The notes below the pieces were generated by a model. The model saw nothing but the letters and a program-made list of their open reading frames with translations. It was not told the DNA's origin and searched no databases. A stretch of 64,000 nt of DNA from Stenotrophomonas rhizophila (GTDB lineage Bacteria; Pseudomonadota; Gammaproteobacteria; Xanthomonadales; Xanthomonadaceae), in the NCBI RefSeq assembly GCF_007667275.1, contig NZ_VDQT01000004.1, positions 372,001 through 436,000 on the forward strand, given 5' to 3'. Each line of letters opens with the position of its first letter. Within the stretch, counting starts at the first letter, position 1. The position numbers and the translations under genes were made by a program. Positions 34,840 through 43,928 of this stretch are shown one piece after another.

Positions 34840-34862
34840 AAACCGTTGACGCACAACGGTTT
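34840..34862. promoter_or_regulatory. Inverted repeat between the roadblock cassette and arginase
   Basis: The 315-base gap 34695-35009 holds no gene. It is AT-rich around 34760-34815, consistent with divergent promoters, and carries AAACCGTT-7-AACGGTTT (34840-34862). A second hairpin AACCC-GTTGC-GGGTT (34729-34743) lies in the leader of the minus-strand cassette. An operator role is a guess from symmetry. Confidence 0.35.
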
Positions 34863-35009
34863 TGGGTCTGTATCGGGATACGACGCGCAGGGGCAGGAAG
34901 CGCCGTGGCGGGCCGCGGCACCGGTCGTCCGCTGCTGCGTCGCCGCGAGTGGTTTGGCCATGCGGTGACTAGACTGGTCGGATTTTCCGTGCGTGTGGAG
35001 TCAGTTGGT

Positions 35010-35933
35010 ATGAGCAAACGTCAACCTGCGGTGTCCCTGATCGGCGTGCCTACGGACATCGGCGCGGGTGCGCGCGGTGCCGGACTGGGGCCGGAGGCGC
35101 TGCGTATCGCTGGCCTGGGCGAGGCGCTGGCAGCACGCGGCGTGGACGTGCGCGACTGCGGCAACCTGGACGGCCCGCGCAACCCGTGGACCGCGCCCGT
35201 GCAGGGCTACCGGCACCTGGACGAAGTGGTGGCCTGGAACCAGGCGCTGATGGATGCCACCTATGCAGAGCTGCAGGACGGGCGCATGCCGATCATGCTG
35301 GGCGGCGACCATTGCCTGGGCATCGGTTCGATAACCGCTGTCGCGCGCTGGTGCCGGGAACAGGGTCGCGACCTGCGCGTGCTGTGGCTGGACGCGCATT
35401 CGGACTTCAACACCAGTGATGTCACGCCGTCGGGCAACGTGCACGGCATGCCGGTGGCCTGCCTGTGCGGCCTGGGGCCGGACGCCTTGACCCGGCTCGG
35501 CGGCGACGCACCGGCGATCTGCCCGCAGCAGGTGCGGCAGATCGGCATCCGCTCGGTGGACCAGGAAGAAAAGCGCCTGATCAAGCAGCACAAGGTGGAT
35601 GTGTACGACATGCGCTACATCGACGAAGCCGGGATGAAGCGCGCGGTGGAAGCTGCGCTGGACGGCGTCGACGACAACACCCACCTGCATGTCAGCTTCG
35701 ATGTGGACTTCCTGGACCCCAGCATCGCGCCCGGCGTGGGCACCACGGTGCCGGGCGGGGTGAACTACCGCGAAGCCCAGCTGGTGATGGAAATGATCGC
35801 CGACACCGGGCGCATGGGCTCGCTGGACATCGTCGAGCTCAACCCGCTGCTGGACAACCGCAATGCCACCGCGGTGCTGGCGGTGGACCTGGTGGAGAGC
35901 CTGTTCGGCAAGTCCACCCTGATGCGCGACTGA
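35010..35933 (+). CDS. rocF: Arginase
   Basis: 307 residues from ATG 35010 with a GGAG site upstream. The binuclear manganese ligands are clear: GGDHCLGIGS, DAHSDFNTSD and SFDVDFLDPSIAPG. It hydrolyses arginine to ornithine and urea. No other arginine genes are adjacent, so it is probably regulated alone. Confidence 0.93.
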   Translation: MSKRQPAVSLIGVPTDIGAGARGAGLGPEALRIAGLGEALAARGVDVRDCGNLDGPRNPWTAPVQGYRHLDEVVAWNQALMDATYAELQDGRMPIMLGGDHCLGIGSITAVARWCREQGRDLRVLWLDAHSDFNTSDVTPSGNVHGMPVACLCGLGPDALTRLGGDAPAICPQQVRQIGIRSVDQEEKRLIKQHKVDVYDMRYIDEAGMKRAVEAALDGVDDNTHLHVSFDVDFLDPSIAPGVGTTVPGGVNYREAQLVMEMIADTGRMGSLDIVELNPLLDNRNATAVLAVDLVESLFGKSTLMRD

Positions 35934-36123
35934 GCCCGGGCCGCCGCTTCGCAGGCCCTGGCTGAACCGTTCCGGGGCGCGTTCACATCGATTGCACGCC
36001 CCAGACTTCAGATTGCATCTCACGCGGCGGCGGTGCCTGAAATGGCAGCGATGCCGACGCGATCTGCCTGAGGCAGGTGGGGCCGGAATTCGGTAGTGAC
36101 GTTGAACTAATCAGGAGAATCCT

Positions 36124-36261
36124 ATGAAGCGTGTAATTGCACTGATGCTGTTGTCGATGGTTTCGGTTGCCATGCTGGCCGGTTGCAATACCGTTGCCGG
36201 TGCCGGCAAGGACGTGCAGAAGGCCGGCGAGTCGGTTGAAGACGCCGCCAAGGGCAACTGA
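36124..36261 (+). CDS. Entericidin-like small lipoprotein
   Basis: 45 residues, MKRVIALMLLSMVSVAMLAGC then NTVAGAGKDVQKAGE. The lipobox LAGC gives lipid-modified Cys21, and the short amphipathic remainder matches the EcnA/EcnB family. AGGAG lies upstream of the ATG. Enteric entericidins form a membrane toxin/antidote pair; only one copy is seen here, so it is more likely an envelope-stress lipoprotein. Confidence 0.9.
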   Translation: MKRVIALMLLSMVSVAMLAGCNTVAGAGKDVQKAGESVEDAAKGN

Positions 36262-36279
36262 TCCAACCGTGCGGATGGG

Positions 36280-36359
36280 CTGTCGACCAATGGTCGACAG
36301 CCACCAACCCGCATCGGTAGCTACCTCCGCATCGGTAGCTACCGACCGTTGGTCGGTAG
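36280..36359. repeat. SMAG-like palindromes after the entericidin gene
   Basis: A hairpin CTGTCGACC-AAT-GGTCGACAG (36280-36300), a bare GTAGCTAC fragment near 36317, and a full plus element GTAG-CTACCGACC-GTT-GGTCGGTAG (36335-36359) lie in series. Confidence 0.82.
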
Positions 36360-36362
36360 ATA

Positions 36363-36394
36363 AAAAACGCCGGGAATTTCCCGGCGTTTTTTTT
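36363..36394 (+). terminator. Bidirectional rho-independent terminator
   Basis: CGCCGGGAA-T-TTCCCGGCG (36368-36386) is preceded by six As and followed by eight Ts. Confidence 0.93.
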
Positions 36395-36527
36395 ATGCCT
36401 GCCGCAAAGCACACCCACCATTCAACGAAGTGAGCATCCGCTTCATCCGCGCTTGACCGCCGCCAAACACCGGCTGTTGCACTCTGTCCCTACGGCGACG
36501 TTGCCGTTGCAATCCAGGAAAGGACCC

Positions 36528-36749
36528 ATGAACAAAGACATCATTTCCGGCAAGTGGACGCAGCTCAAGGGCAAGGCGCAGGCAAAGTGGGGCGACCTGA
36601 CCGACGACGATTTCAAGGTGGCCGAAGGCAACTCCGAGTACCTGGCAGGCCGCCTGCAGGAGCGCTATGGTTGGGCGCGCGATCGCGCTGAAAAAGAAGT
36701 CAAGGACTTCGACGAGACGCTGCGCAAGGATTATCCAGACTTCCGCTGA
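36528..36749 (+). CDS. CsbD-family stress protein
   Basis: 73 residues from ATG 36528 with AGGA upstream. The family pattern is clear: [20 protein letters not shown] and [20 protein letters not shown]. CsbD proteins are small, helical and abundant under general stress, with unknown biochemistry. A terminator follows. Confidence 0.93.
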   Translation: MNKDIISGKWTQLKGKAQAKWGDLTDDDFKVAEGNSEYLAGRLQERYGWARDRAEKEVKDFDETLRKDYPDFR

Positions 36750-36802
36750 CCCGGCCGACGGGGCAGTGCGGCCCTGGGCCGCGACGAGGGTATGAAACCG
36801 GA

Positions 36803-36827
36803 ACGGGCCGCATCGCGGCCCGTTTTT
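36803..36827 (+). terminator. Terminator after the csbD-like gene
   Basis: ACGGGCCGC-ATC-GCGGCCCGT (36803-36823) is followed by a T run to 36827. Confidence 0.88.
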
Positions 36828-36845
36828 CGTGTGGCTGTGCGGGGA

Positions 36846-37673
36846 TCACCGCCAGCCGTACGCCGGCGGGTCCGGCACGAAGGCGTCCGGGAACGCCTGT
36901 GGACCACGCTCGCCGCTGCGATGACGGGCGGGAATGACACCCCTCGCCACCAGGTTGCGTTCGCTGTCGTAGCGCAGGTCCAGCCGCTGTGCTGGCAGGC
37001 GCGTTGCACGGTCGAATGTCGTGCTGCCCGAATACGACGTCTCGCGCGGGCCATGGCCGGTGCCCAAGGCCGGGGCGGGCGCGGCGGCGACCGAGCCGCT
37101 GACCCGTGCCGAGGGCATGGCGCTGTCGGCGGCCTCGGCCGCGGCTTGGCCCTGCACGCGGCTCTTTTCGCGTGCCACGGCCGGCGCACGCGGGGCCGGC
37201 GGCACCCAGCGCCGCGCCTCGTTGAACACGGCGATGCCGACCACGCCGATATTGTCCGGGCGCCCGGTGCGGTCGGCGTAGCTGTTACCCGGGTTGGTGA
37301 ACACGAACTGCGCCACCTCGTGCCGCGACTTGCGCCACCCGGTGATGTCCGCGCTCTGCCACGGGTCCAGCACGTAGCCGGTCTGGTCCGGCGAGGCGAC
37401 CTCGCCGCTGATCGCGTTCAGGCCGTCTACCGACAGGACCACCAGCACCCGCTCGGGACTGTTGTTGCGCAGGCGCACCGCATACGGGGTGCCCTGGTTG
37501 CCGGCCACCCAGCGCTGGCCACGGTGCGGCCAGGCGGGCAGTTCCCGGCGCTGGTCGCGATCGACCAGGACCAGGGTGACCGGGCCGACATCGGCGCGGG
37601 GCGGTACGACGGGCTTGAAGCCACACAGGGCCAGCACGGCAAGCAGGGGCAGGGTCAGGGTCAGGCGTTTCAT
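36846..37673 (-). CDS. Secreted protein of unknown function
   Basis: 275 residues from ATG 37673, where a signal peptide begins (MKRLTLTLPLLAVLALCGF). The longer frame upstream has no export signal and is ignored. The mature N-terminal half (RDQRRELPAWPHRGQRWVAG, YAVRLRNNSPERVLVVLSVD, SADITGWRKSRHEVAQFVF) looks like a compact beta-rich domain that I recognise only as a xanthomonad/proteobacterial conserved protein. The C-terminal part is Ala/Pro-rich. Divergent from trpS, with about 110 bases between. Confidence 0.75.
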   Translation of the reverse strand: MKRLTLTLPLLAVLALCGFKPVVPPRADVGPVTLVLVDRDQRRELPAWPHRGQRWVAGNQGTPYAVRLRNNSPERVLVVLSVDGLNAISGEVASPDQTGYVLDPWQSADITGWRKSRHEVAQFVFTNPGNSYADRTGRPDNIGVVGIAVFNEARRWVPPAPRAPAVAREKSRVQGQAAAEAADSAMPSARVSGSVAAAPAPALGTGHGPRETSYSGSTTFDRATRLPAQRLDLRYDSERNLVARGVIPARHRSGERGPQAFPDAFVPDPPAYGWR

Positions 37674-37783
37674 GGCAGGGGGCCTTCGCGGTTGGGTAGT
37701 GCATTCAACGCGCCGGGCCGGGCAACGGGGTTGCGCGCGGGCAGGTAAACTGGGGGCGTTCAACTGTCCGTAATGATTCCCAC

Positions 37784-39079
37784 ATGACCACCCGCGTTCT
37801 TACCGGCATCACCCCCTCCGGCACGCCCCACCTGGGCAACTATGTCGGCGCCATCCGTCCGGCCATCGCTGCCAGCGCTGCGTCGGACATCGAGAGCTTC
37901 TTCTTCCTGGCCGACCTGCACAGCCTGATCAAGGCGCAGGAGCCGGAGCGGACCCAGCGCTCGACCCTGGAGATCGCCGCCAGCTGGCTGGCGTGCGGGC
38001 TGGACCCGGACAAGGTCTGGTTCTACCGGCAGAGCGACATTCCCGAAACCACCGAACTGATGTGGTTCCTGACAGCCATCGCCAGCAAGGGCATCCTCAA
38101 CCGCGCCCATGCCTACAAGGCGGCGGTGGACAAGAACCGCGAAGAGCAGCTCGATGAAGACGCCGGGATCAGCGCCGGGTTGTTCATGTACCCGGTGCTG
38201 ATGGCCGCCGACATCCTGATCTTCAAGGCCAACCAGGTGCCGGTGGGTCGCGACCAGATCCAGCACATCGAGATGGCGCGCGATTTCGCCCAGCGCTTCA
38301 ACCACGTCTACGGCAAGGAGTACTTCCCGTTGCCGGAGGTGGTGATCGACGAGCAGGTCGCCACCCTGGCCGGGCTGGACGGCCGCAAGATGAGCAAGAG
38401 CTACCACAACACCATTCCGCTATTCGCCCCGCGGGCGGAGCTGAAGAAGCTGGTGTTCTCCATCCTCACCGATTCGCGCGCGCCGGGCGAGCCGAAGAGC
38501 ACCGAAGGCTCGGCGCTGTTCCAGATGTTCCAAGCCTTCGCCAGCCCGGAACAGACCGCCGCGTTCGCGCAGGCCTTCGCCGACGGCATCAGCTGGGGCG
38601 ATGCCAAGCAGCAGCTGTTCGAGCGCATCGACGCCGAGCTCACCCCGCTGCGCGAGCGCTACGACGCGTTGATGGCCGAACCGGAGAAGATCGAGGCACT
38701 GCTGCGCCGTCGCGGCCAGCAGCTGCGCGAGCAGTACGCCGTGCCGCTGCTGAAGGAGCTGCGCCATGCGGTGGGCCTGCGCGACCTGTCCAGCGCCGGC
38801 GACATCGCCGCCGAGGACGGTGGCGTGGCCCGCGCTGCGCCGCCGCTGTTCAAGCAGTACCGCGAAAAGGATGGCCGCTTCTACTTCAAGCTGCAGGGCG
38901 GTGATGGCACCCTGCTGATCCAGAGCGAAGGCTTCGATTCGCCGCGCGATGCCGGCCAGTTGATCGGCGTGCTCAAGCAGACCGAGCACGGCGACGGCCT
39001 GCAGAGCGAGCTGTTCAAGCTCGAAGCGGAAGTTGACGAGGTGTTGGCGGCATTGCAGGAACTGCGCGAGCAGTCGTGA
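37784..39079 (+). CDS. trpS: Tryptophanyl-tRNA synthetase with C-terminal extension
   Basis: 431 residues, about 100 longer than the E. coli enzyme. The class I motifs HLGN (16-19) and KMSKS (202-206) sit in a complete Rossmann and anticodon-binding core. The extra C-terminal part ends with about residues 355-405 (KDGRFYFKLQGGDGTLLIQS, then EGFDSPRDAG), which by pattern resembles one DUF1508/YegP unit. The enzyme charges tRNA-Trp. The role of the extension is unknown. Confidence 0.95.
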   Translation: MTTRVLTGITPSGTPHLGNYVGAIRPAIAASAASDIESFFFLADLHSLIKAQEPERTQRSTLEIAASWLACGLDPDKVWFYRQSDIPETTELMWFLTAIASKGILNRAHAYKAAVDKNREEQLDEDAGISAGLFMYPVLMAADILIFKANQVPVGRDQIQHIEMARDFAQRFNHVYGKEYFPLPEVVIDEQVATLAGLDGRKMSKSYHNTIPLFAPRAELKKLVFSILTDSRAPGEPKSTEGSALFQMFQAFASPEQTAAFAQAFADGISWGDAKQQLFERIDAELTPLRERYDALMAEPEKIEALLRRRGQQLREQYAVPLLKELRHAVGLRDLSSAGDIAAEDGGVARAAPPLFKQYREKDGRFYFKLQGGDGTLLIQSEGFDSPRDAGQLIGVLKQTEHGDGLQSELFKLEAEVDEVLAALQELREQS

Positions 39080-39088
39080 GGTTAAGGC

Positions 39089-39192
39089 GTACCGACCAAC
39101 GGTCGGTACCTACCGGGGCTGGCGGATCCATGGTGTGCGATACATCCAAGGCGGTCGGAACGGCACGGTAGCCACCGACCGTTGGTCGGTGG
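39089..39192. repeat. Facing pair of SMAG/REP palindromes
   Basis: A minus-oriented element (39089-39113, GTACCGACC arms) and a plus-oriented GTAG element (39168-39192, CCACCGACC-GTT-GGTCGGTGG) flank 54 unique bases between trpS and the next gene. Confidence 0.88.
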
Positions 39193-39215
39193 ACACGTAA
39201 ACGGAGAAAACCACG

Positions 39216-39554
39216 ATGGCCTGGTTGTCGTTGTTGCTGTTCCTGCCCTGGTTCATCCTGCTGGGCACCGTGTACTGGCTGTTCCCGCGCCAGCCGCGCC
39301 ACACCGCGCGGCGCCTGTTCGACGGCACCGCCTTGCTGCTCGCCTTCGTGCTGAGCATGCTCGCCATGTTGTGGGGCCACCACATCGGCGTGGTGCAGAG
39401 CGACGCCGGCCCGATCTGGCGACAGGTACTGGCGGTGCTGTATGCCTACGGCGCGTTCCTGGCGGTGATGGTGGCCGCAGTACTGCTGCGCGGGGGCTGG
39501 CTGGCCGCGCGTGCGACCAAAGCCGCATCGAAACCGGCCGGCGACACGGCCTAG
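39216..39554 (+). CDS. Small inner-membrane protein
   Basis: 112 residues with three hydrophobic segments (about 2-23, 36-57 and 72-95). ATG 39216 follows a GGAG site (ACGGAGAAAACCACG). No family assignment is possible by eye. It precedes the hydrolase gene by 37 bases on the same strand. Confidence 0.75.
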   Translation: MAWLSLLLFLPWFILLGTVYWLFPRQPRHTARRLFDGTALLLAFVLSMLAMLWGHHIGVVQSDAGPIWRQVLAVLYAYGAFLAVMVAAVLLRGGWLAARATKAASKPAGDTA

Positions 39555-39591
39555 AATCAGGCGTATACCGCCTGTTGCCAGGGATGAGCCG

Positions 39592-40524
39592 ATGTCCTCC
39601 GACCCCAGCATCTACACCATCGACACCGCGTTCCAGCGCAACGATTTCGACGCCGCCTACCTGGTCGTCGAGAATGGCCGCGCAGCGTTCATCGATTGCG
39701 GCACCGGCCTGGCCGTGCCGGCCATGCTGGCCGCGCTCGAGCGCGCCGGCTGCACGCCGGAGCAGGTCGACTGGCTGGTGCTCACCCACGTTCACCTGGA
39801 CCACGCCGGCGGTGCCGGCCTGCTGATGCAGCAGCTGCCCAACGCCACCCTGGTGGTGCACCCGCGCGGCGCCCCGCACATGGTCGACCCGACCCGGCTG
39901 CTTGCCGGTGCCACCGAGGTGTATGGCGCCGAAGAAATCGCGCGCAGTTACGGCCCGGTCCTGCCGGTGCCACCCGCCCGCATCGTCATTGCCGATGACG
40001 GCCACCGCGTCGACCTGGCAGGCCGCAGCCTGCTGTGCCTGGACACCCCTGGCCACGCCCGCCACCACCTGTGCGTGTGGGACGAGCACAGCCGCAGCCT
40101 GTTCACCGGCGACACCTTCGGCCTGTCCTACCGCGAACTCGACAGTGCACGCGGCGCCTTCATCATTCCCACCTCGTCGCCGGTGCAGTTCGACCCCGAG
40201 CCACTCAAGCAGTCCATCGCGCGACTGCTGGCCCTGCAACCGCAGGCGGTTTACCTGACCCACTACGGTCGCGTGGAAGGAATACCGGCGCTGGCCGCCG
40301 ACCTGGTCGAGCAGATCGACGCCATGGTGGAGATCGGGCGGCAGTGCGACGAACGCCCCGACCGCCACCGCTGCCTGGTGGCCGCACTCACCGCGCTGTA
40401 CCAGGAACGCGCGCAGGCGCATGGCTGCCCCCTCGACGACACTGCGGTGGCGCAGGTGCTGGCGATGGACATCGAACTCAATGCGCAGGGCCTGGCGTGC
40501 TGGCTGGACCGCGACCGGCGCTGA
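39592..40524 (+). CDS. Metallo-beta-lactamase-fold hydrolase
   Basis: 310 residues. The zinc motif THVHLDH (65-71), a later His in TPGHARHHL, Asp in FTGDTFG and His in LTHYGR complete the binuclear site. The shape is close to glyoxalase-II-like and SoxH-like hydrolases, but the substrate cannot be read off. It lacks a signal peptide, so it is cytosolic. Confidence 0.9.
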   Translation: MSSDPSIYTIDTAFQRNDFDAAYLVVENGRAAFIDCGTGLAVPAMLAALERAGCTPEQVDWLVLTHVHLDHAGGAGLLMQQLPNATLVVHPRGAPHMVDPTRLLAGATEVYGAEEIARSYGPVLPVPPARIVIADDGHRVDLAGRSLLCLDTPGHARHHLCVWDEHSRSLFTGDTFGLSYRELDSARGAFIIPTSSPVQFDPEPLKQSIARLLALQPQAVYLTHYGRVEGIPALAADLVEQIDAMVEIGRQCDERPDRHRCLVAALTALYQERAQAHGCPLDDTAVAQVLAMDIELNAQGLACWLDRDRR

Positions 40525-40613
40525 CCGCGTCCACGTGGTGTGCAGGCGGCGTGCACGGTAACTGAAGTGTCACGTTACACTTCGGCCTTCCGTTTTTTTA
40601 ACTGGTGTCTGCC

Positions 40614-42275
40614 GTGAATCCGATGCGCATGCTGCTGTTGTCGTCCTGTCTGTTCGTGGGCGGGCTGGCCCACGCGGCCAATGACCTGCCGGGCGGCGGC
40701 ATCGACCCGGAAGCGTTGTCGCGGCACGTGCGGATCCTGGCCTCGGACGAGTTTGAAGGCCGCGCGCCGGCTTCGCCCGGCGAAGAACGCACCGTGCAGT
40801 ACCTGATCGAGGAATTCCGCAAGTCCGGCCTGCAGCCCGGTGGCGTGGATGGCAGCTGGGTGCAGCCGGTGCCGATGGTGCGTGCCCAGGTGGACGGTCC
40901 GGTTAAAGCGCAGCTGCGCCAGAAGGGCAGGAGCCGTGCGTTGGAAAACGGCGTGGACGTCACCCTGCAGAGCCTGCGCCCGCAGGCGGCGGTGGACATC
41001 CGCAACGCCCCGCTGGTGTTCGTGGGCTATGGCATCGATGCCCCGGAGCGGCAGTGGAACGATTACAAGGACGTCGACCTGCACGGCAAGATCGCGGTGA
41101 TGCTGATCAACGACGCCGACTTCGAAGCCGAGCGTCCGGGTGCCTTCGACGGCAAGGCGGTGACCTACTACGGCCGCTGGACCTACAAGTTCGAGGAAGC
41201 CGCGCGGCGCGGTGCGCAGGGCGTGCTGATCGTGCATGAAACCGCCCCGGCCGCGTATGGCTGGGCCACGGTGAAGAGCTCGGGCACCTCGCCGCTGTTC
41301 GACATCGAGCGCCCGCAGGCCCAGGCGCTGGCCCAGCACGTGCCGGTGCGCGGCTGGATGCAGCGGGCGCTGGCCGAGCAGCTGTTCCGCGACGCCGGGC
41401 TGGATTTCGACGCCGAGAAGCGCAGGGCCATGACCCCGGCGTTCCAGCCGGTGGTGCTGGGTGACGCCACGCTGTCGGCGCAGTTCAAGCTCAAGCGCGA
41501 GCAGGTGGTCACCCGCAACGTGGTGGCCAAGCTGCCCGGCGGCGCGCACGCCGACGAAGCGGTGATCTTCTCCGCTCACTGGGACGCGTTCGGCATCGGC
41601 CAGCCCGATGCCAAGGGCGACCGGATCCGCCGTGGTGCGATCGACAACGCCACCGGCGTGGCCACTGTGCTGGAACTGGGCCGGGTGTTCGCCGCCGGCC
41701 CACAGCCGCAGCGCACCCTGTACTTCGTGGCGCTCACCGCCGAAGAAAAGGGCCTGCTCGGCGCCAGTTACTACGCCGCACACCCGCTGGCGCCGCTGGA
41801 CAAGACCGCTGCGGTGATCAACATCGAAATGTTCAGCCCCGACGGCGCCACCCGCGACATCGCCTCGTGGGGCAAGGGCCGGGTCTCGCTGGAAGGCGAC
41901 CTGGAGCGCGTGGCCAAGGCCCGCGGCCGCAGCTACAGCCCGGACCCGAACCTGGAAGCGGGCTTCTTCTACCGCGCCGACCACTTCGCCTTCGCCCGCC
42001 TGGGCGTGCCGGCGATCACCATCGGCCCGGGCCTGGACAAGGTGGACGGTGGCGTTGAAGCCGGCAAGGCGCTGCGCGAGAAGTACTTCGCCGACTGCTA
42101 CCACCAGGCCTGCGACGCCTGGACCCCGAGCTGGGACCCGGCCGGCCACGCCGCCGACACCCTGCTGGTCTACGACCTGGGCGCGGAGCTGGCCAACAGC
42201 CGCCGCTGGCCGCATTGGGAAGAGGGTTCGGAATTCCGCAAGGCACGGGAACAAAGCGAAGCGTCCCGCCGCTGA
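40614..42275 (+). CDS. Secreted M28-family aminopeptidase
   Basis: About 553 residues. GTG 40614 is chosen; ATG 40623 starts the same signal peptide (MLLLSSCLFVGGLAHA). A PA-type insert (about 130-290, with FVGYGIDAPE and AARRGAQGVLIVHE) interrupts the peptidase domain. The co-catalytic zinc pattern is visible in SAHWDAFG, IDNATGVA, TAEEKGLLG and YRADHFAF. It should cleave N-terminal residues from peptides in the periplasm or outside. Confidence 0.92.
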   Translation: MNPMRMLLLSSCLFVGGLAHAANDLPGGGIDPEALSRHVRILASDEFEGRAPASPGEERTVQYLIEEFRKSGLQPGGVDGSWVQPVPMVRAQVDGPVKAQLRQKGRSRALENGVDVTLQSLRPQAAVDIRNAPLVFVGYGIDAPERQWNDYKDVDLHGKIAVMLINDADFEAERPGAFDGKAVTYYGRWTYKFEEAARRGAQGVLIVHETAPAAYGWATVKSSGTSPLFDIERPQAQALAQHVPVRGWMQRALAEQLFRDAGLDFDAEKRRAMTPAFQPVVLGDATLSAQFKLKREQVVTRNVVAKLPGGAHADEAVIFSAHWDAFGIGQPDAKGDRIRRGAIDNATGVATVLELGRVFAAGPQPQRTLYFVALTAEEKGLLGASYYAAHPLAPLDKTAAVINIEMFSPDGATRDIASWGKGRVSLEGDLERVAKARGRSYSPDPNLEAGFFYRADHFAFARLGVPAITIGPGLDKVDGGVEAGKALREKYFADCYHQACDAWTPSWDPAGHAADTLLVYDLGAELANSRRWPHWEEGSEFRKAREQSEASRR

Positions 42276-42308
42276 TCCCCGCGTGGGTCACGACCAGAAC
42301 GTCCGCGG

Positions 42309-42334
42309 GTAGATCACGACCGTTGGTCGTGATC
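42309..42334 (+). repeat. Single SMAG/REP palindrome
   Basis: GTAG then ATCACGACC-GTT-GGTCGTGAT, between the M28 peptidase gene and its terminator. A decayed minus-strand arm (GGTCACGACC) lies at 42287-42296. Confidence 0.85.
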
Positions 42335-42355
42335 CCCACGATCCCAAACGAAAAA

Positions 42356-42381
42356 CGCCGGGCAATGCCCGGCGTTTTCTT
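42356..42381. terminator. Terminator between the convergent peptidase and MHS transporter genes
   Basis: CGCCGGGC-AAT-GCCCGGCG type stem at 42356-42374 with As before and TTTTCTTTT after; it can serve both strands. Confidence 0.9.
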
Positions 42382-42414
42382 TTCCCGGTCCGCGGCCTGT
42401 TCGCCGCTGCCCGG

Positions 42415-43749
42415 TTATTTCCGCGTGCCATCCAGATAGTTCGGGCCGTGGTTCTTCAGGAAGAACACATACACCACCAGCGACACCGCGATGATCGCCG
42501 TGACATAGATGGCGAAGTCGCCCACGCGGTCGGTCTTCAGCGCGCCCTGGTACAGCAGCGGTGCGGTACCACCGAACAGCGAGTTGGCCAGTGCGTAGCC
42601 GAAGCCCACGCCCAGCGCCCGCACATGGGTGGGGAACAGTTCGGCCTTCACCACCGCGTTGATCGAGGTATACCCGGTGAGGATCACAAAGCCCAGCGCC
42701 AGGGTCAGGAACGCGATCAGCGGATCGTGCTGGTTCGGCAGCTCGGTGACCAGATACCAGCTGTACAGCACACCGCCCACGCCGAAGAACACCAGCAGGC
42801 TCTTGCGGCCGACGATGTCCGACAGCCAGCCACCAATCGGCTGCAGCACCATCAGGAAGGTCAGCACGCCCAGGTTGATCAGCGTACCGGTCATCACGTC
42901 GGTGCCGGCGAACGCGCTCTGGATCATCTTCGGACCGTTCACCGAGTAGGTGTAGAAGGCCACGGTGCCACCGGCGGTGATCAGGAAGCACAGCAGCAGC
43001 GGGCGCCACTGGTTCACGATCAGCTCGTACATCGAGCCCGACGCCTTGGCGCGGCCTTCGCGCGCGGCTTCGATGGAGTCTTCGCCCAGCGACTCATCCA
43101 TCGAGCGACGCAGCCAGAACACCACGATCGCGGCCAGGCCGCCGATACCGAACGCGATGCGCCAGCCCCACGCCGAGATTTCCGGCTTGTCCCAGAACAG
43201 CAGCATGGTGAACAGGGTCAGCTGTGCCAGCACGTGGCCACCCACCAGGGTGACGTAGTGGAACGAGGACAGGAAGCCGCGGCGACCCGGAATGGCCGCT
43301 TCGGACATGTACGTGGCACTGGTGCCGTACTCGCCACCGGTGGCGAAGCCCTGCAGCAGGCGTGCGAACAGCAGGATCAGCGCGGCCCAGCCACCGATGG
43401 TGTTGGCCGTGGGGGTCAGTGCGATCAGGAACGAACAGGCGGCCATCATGGAGACCGACACGGTCAGTGCCAGGCGACGGCCATAGCGGTCGGCGAAACG
43501 ACCGAAGTACCAGGCGCCGATCGGGCGCATCAGGAAGGTGGCGGCGAAGATCGCCCAGACGTAGATGGTGGAGTTCTTGTCGGCGGCCGAGAAGAACTGC
43601 GACTCGAAGTACACCGCGAATACCGAGTAGACGTAGACGTCGTACCACTCGACCAGGTTGCCCGCCGACCCTTTGAGGGTATTGGAGATCGAGCGTTTGA
43701 GCGCGGCCTTGTCAGAGGCGGGCGCGGAAAGGGTGGGGGAAGTGCTCAT
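42415..43749 (-). CDS. MHS-family major facilitator (KgtP-like dicarboxylate/proton symporter)
   Basis: 444 residues, 12 predicted helices. The MHS signatures are NLVEWYDVYVYSVFAVYF near the N-terminus, the loop GRFADRYGRR and LLQGFATGGEYGTSATYMSE. The closest pattern known to me is alpha-ketoglutarate permease, so proton-driven dicarboxylate uptake is likely; the substrate is inferred. It converges on the M28 gene across a shared terminator. Confidence 0.87.
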   Translation of the reverse strand: MSTSPTLSAPASDKAALKRSISNTLKGSAGNLVEWYDVYVYSVFAVYFESQFFSAADKNSTIYVWAIFAATFLMRPIGAWYFGRFADRYGRRLALTVSVSMMAACSFLIALTPTANTIGGWAALILLFARLLQGFATGGEYGTSATYMSEAAIPGRRGFLSSFHYVTLVGGHVLAQLTLFTMLLFWDKPEISAWGWRIAFGIGGLAAIVVFWLRRSMDESLGEDSIEAAREGRAKASGSMYELIVNQWRPLLLCFLITAGGTVAFYTYSVNGPKMIQSAFAGTDVMTGTLINLGVLTFLMVLQPIGGWLSDIVGRKSLLVFFGVGGVLYSWYLVTELPNQHDPLIAFLTLALGFVILTGYTSINAVVKAELFPTHVRALGVGFGYALANSLFGGTAPLLYQGALKTDRVGDFAIYVTAIIAVSLVVYVFFLKNHGPNYLDGTRK

Positions 43750-43928
43750 GCTGGAAAACGGTCCTCACGGTGGAGCGGTGGTTCTGCGACTTTTACCTTA
43801 CCCCACGTGCATGACCGGTGGGCATTGCACCATGTAACTAGTCCGGGCACGACAGCGTGCCACCACAGGGCATGCCGGGCCTGCCGCAAAGGCCTAGAAT
43901 CGCCACTCCCCCCGCCCGCTGGTCCCGC

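Noticed and set aside
36124..36261. Entericidin toxin/antidote pair
   Set aside because: Only one entericidin-like frame is visible; the second member of the enteric pair is missing, so a toxin-antitoxin role is not claimed.
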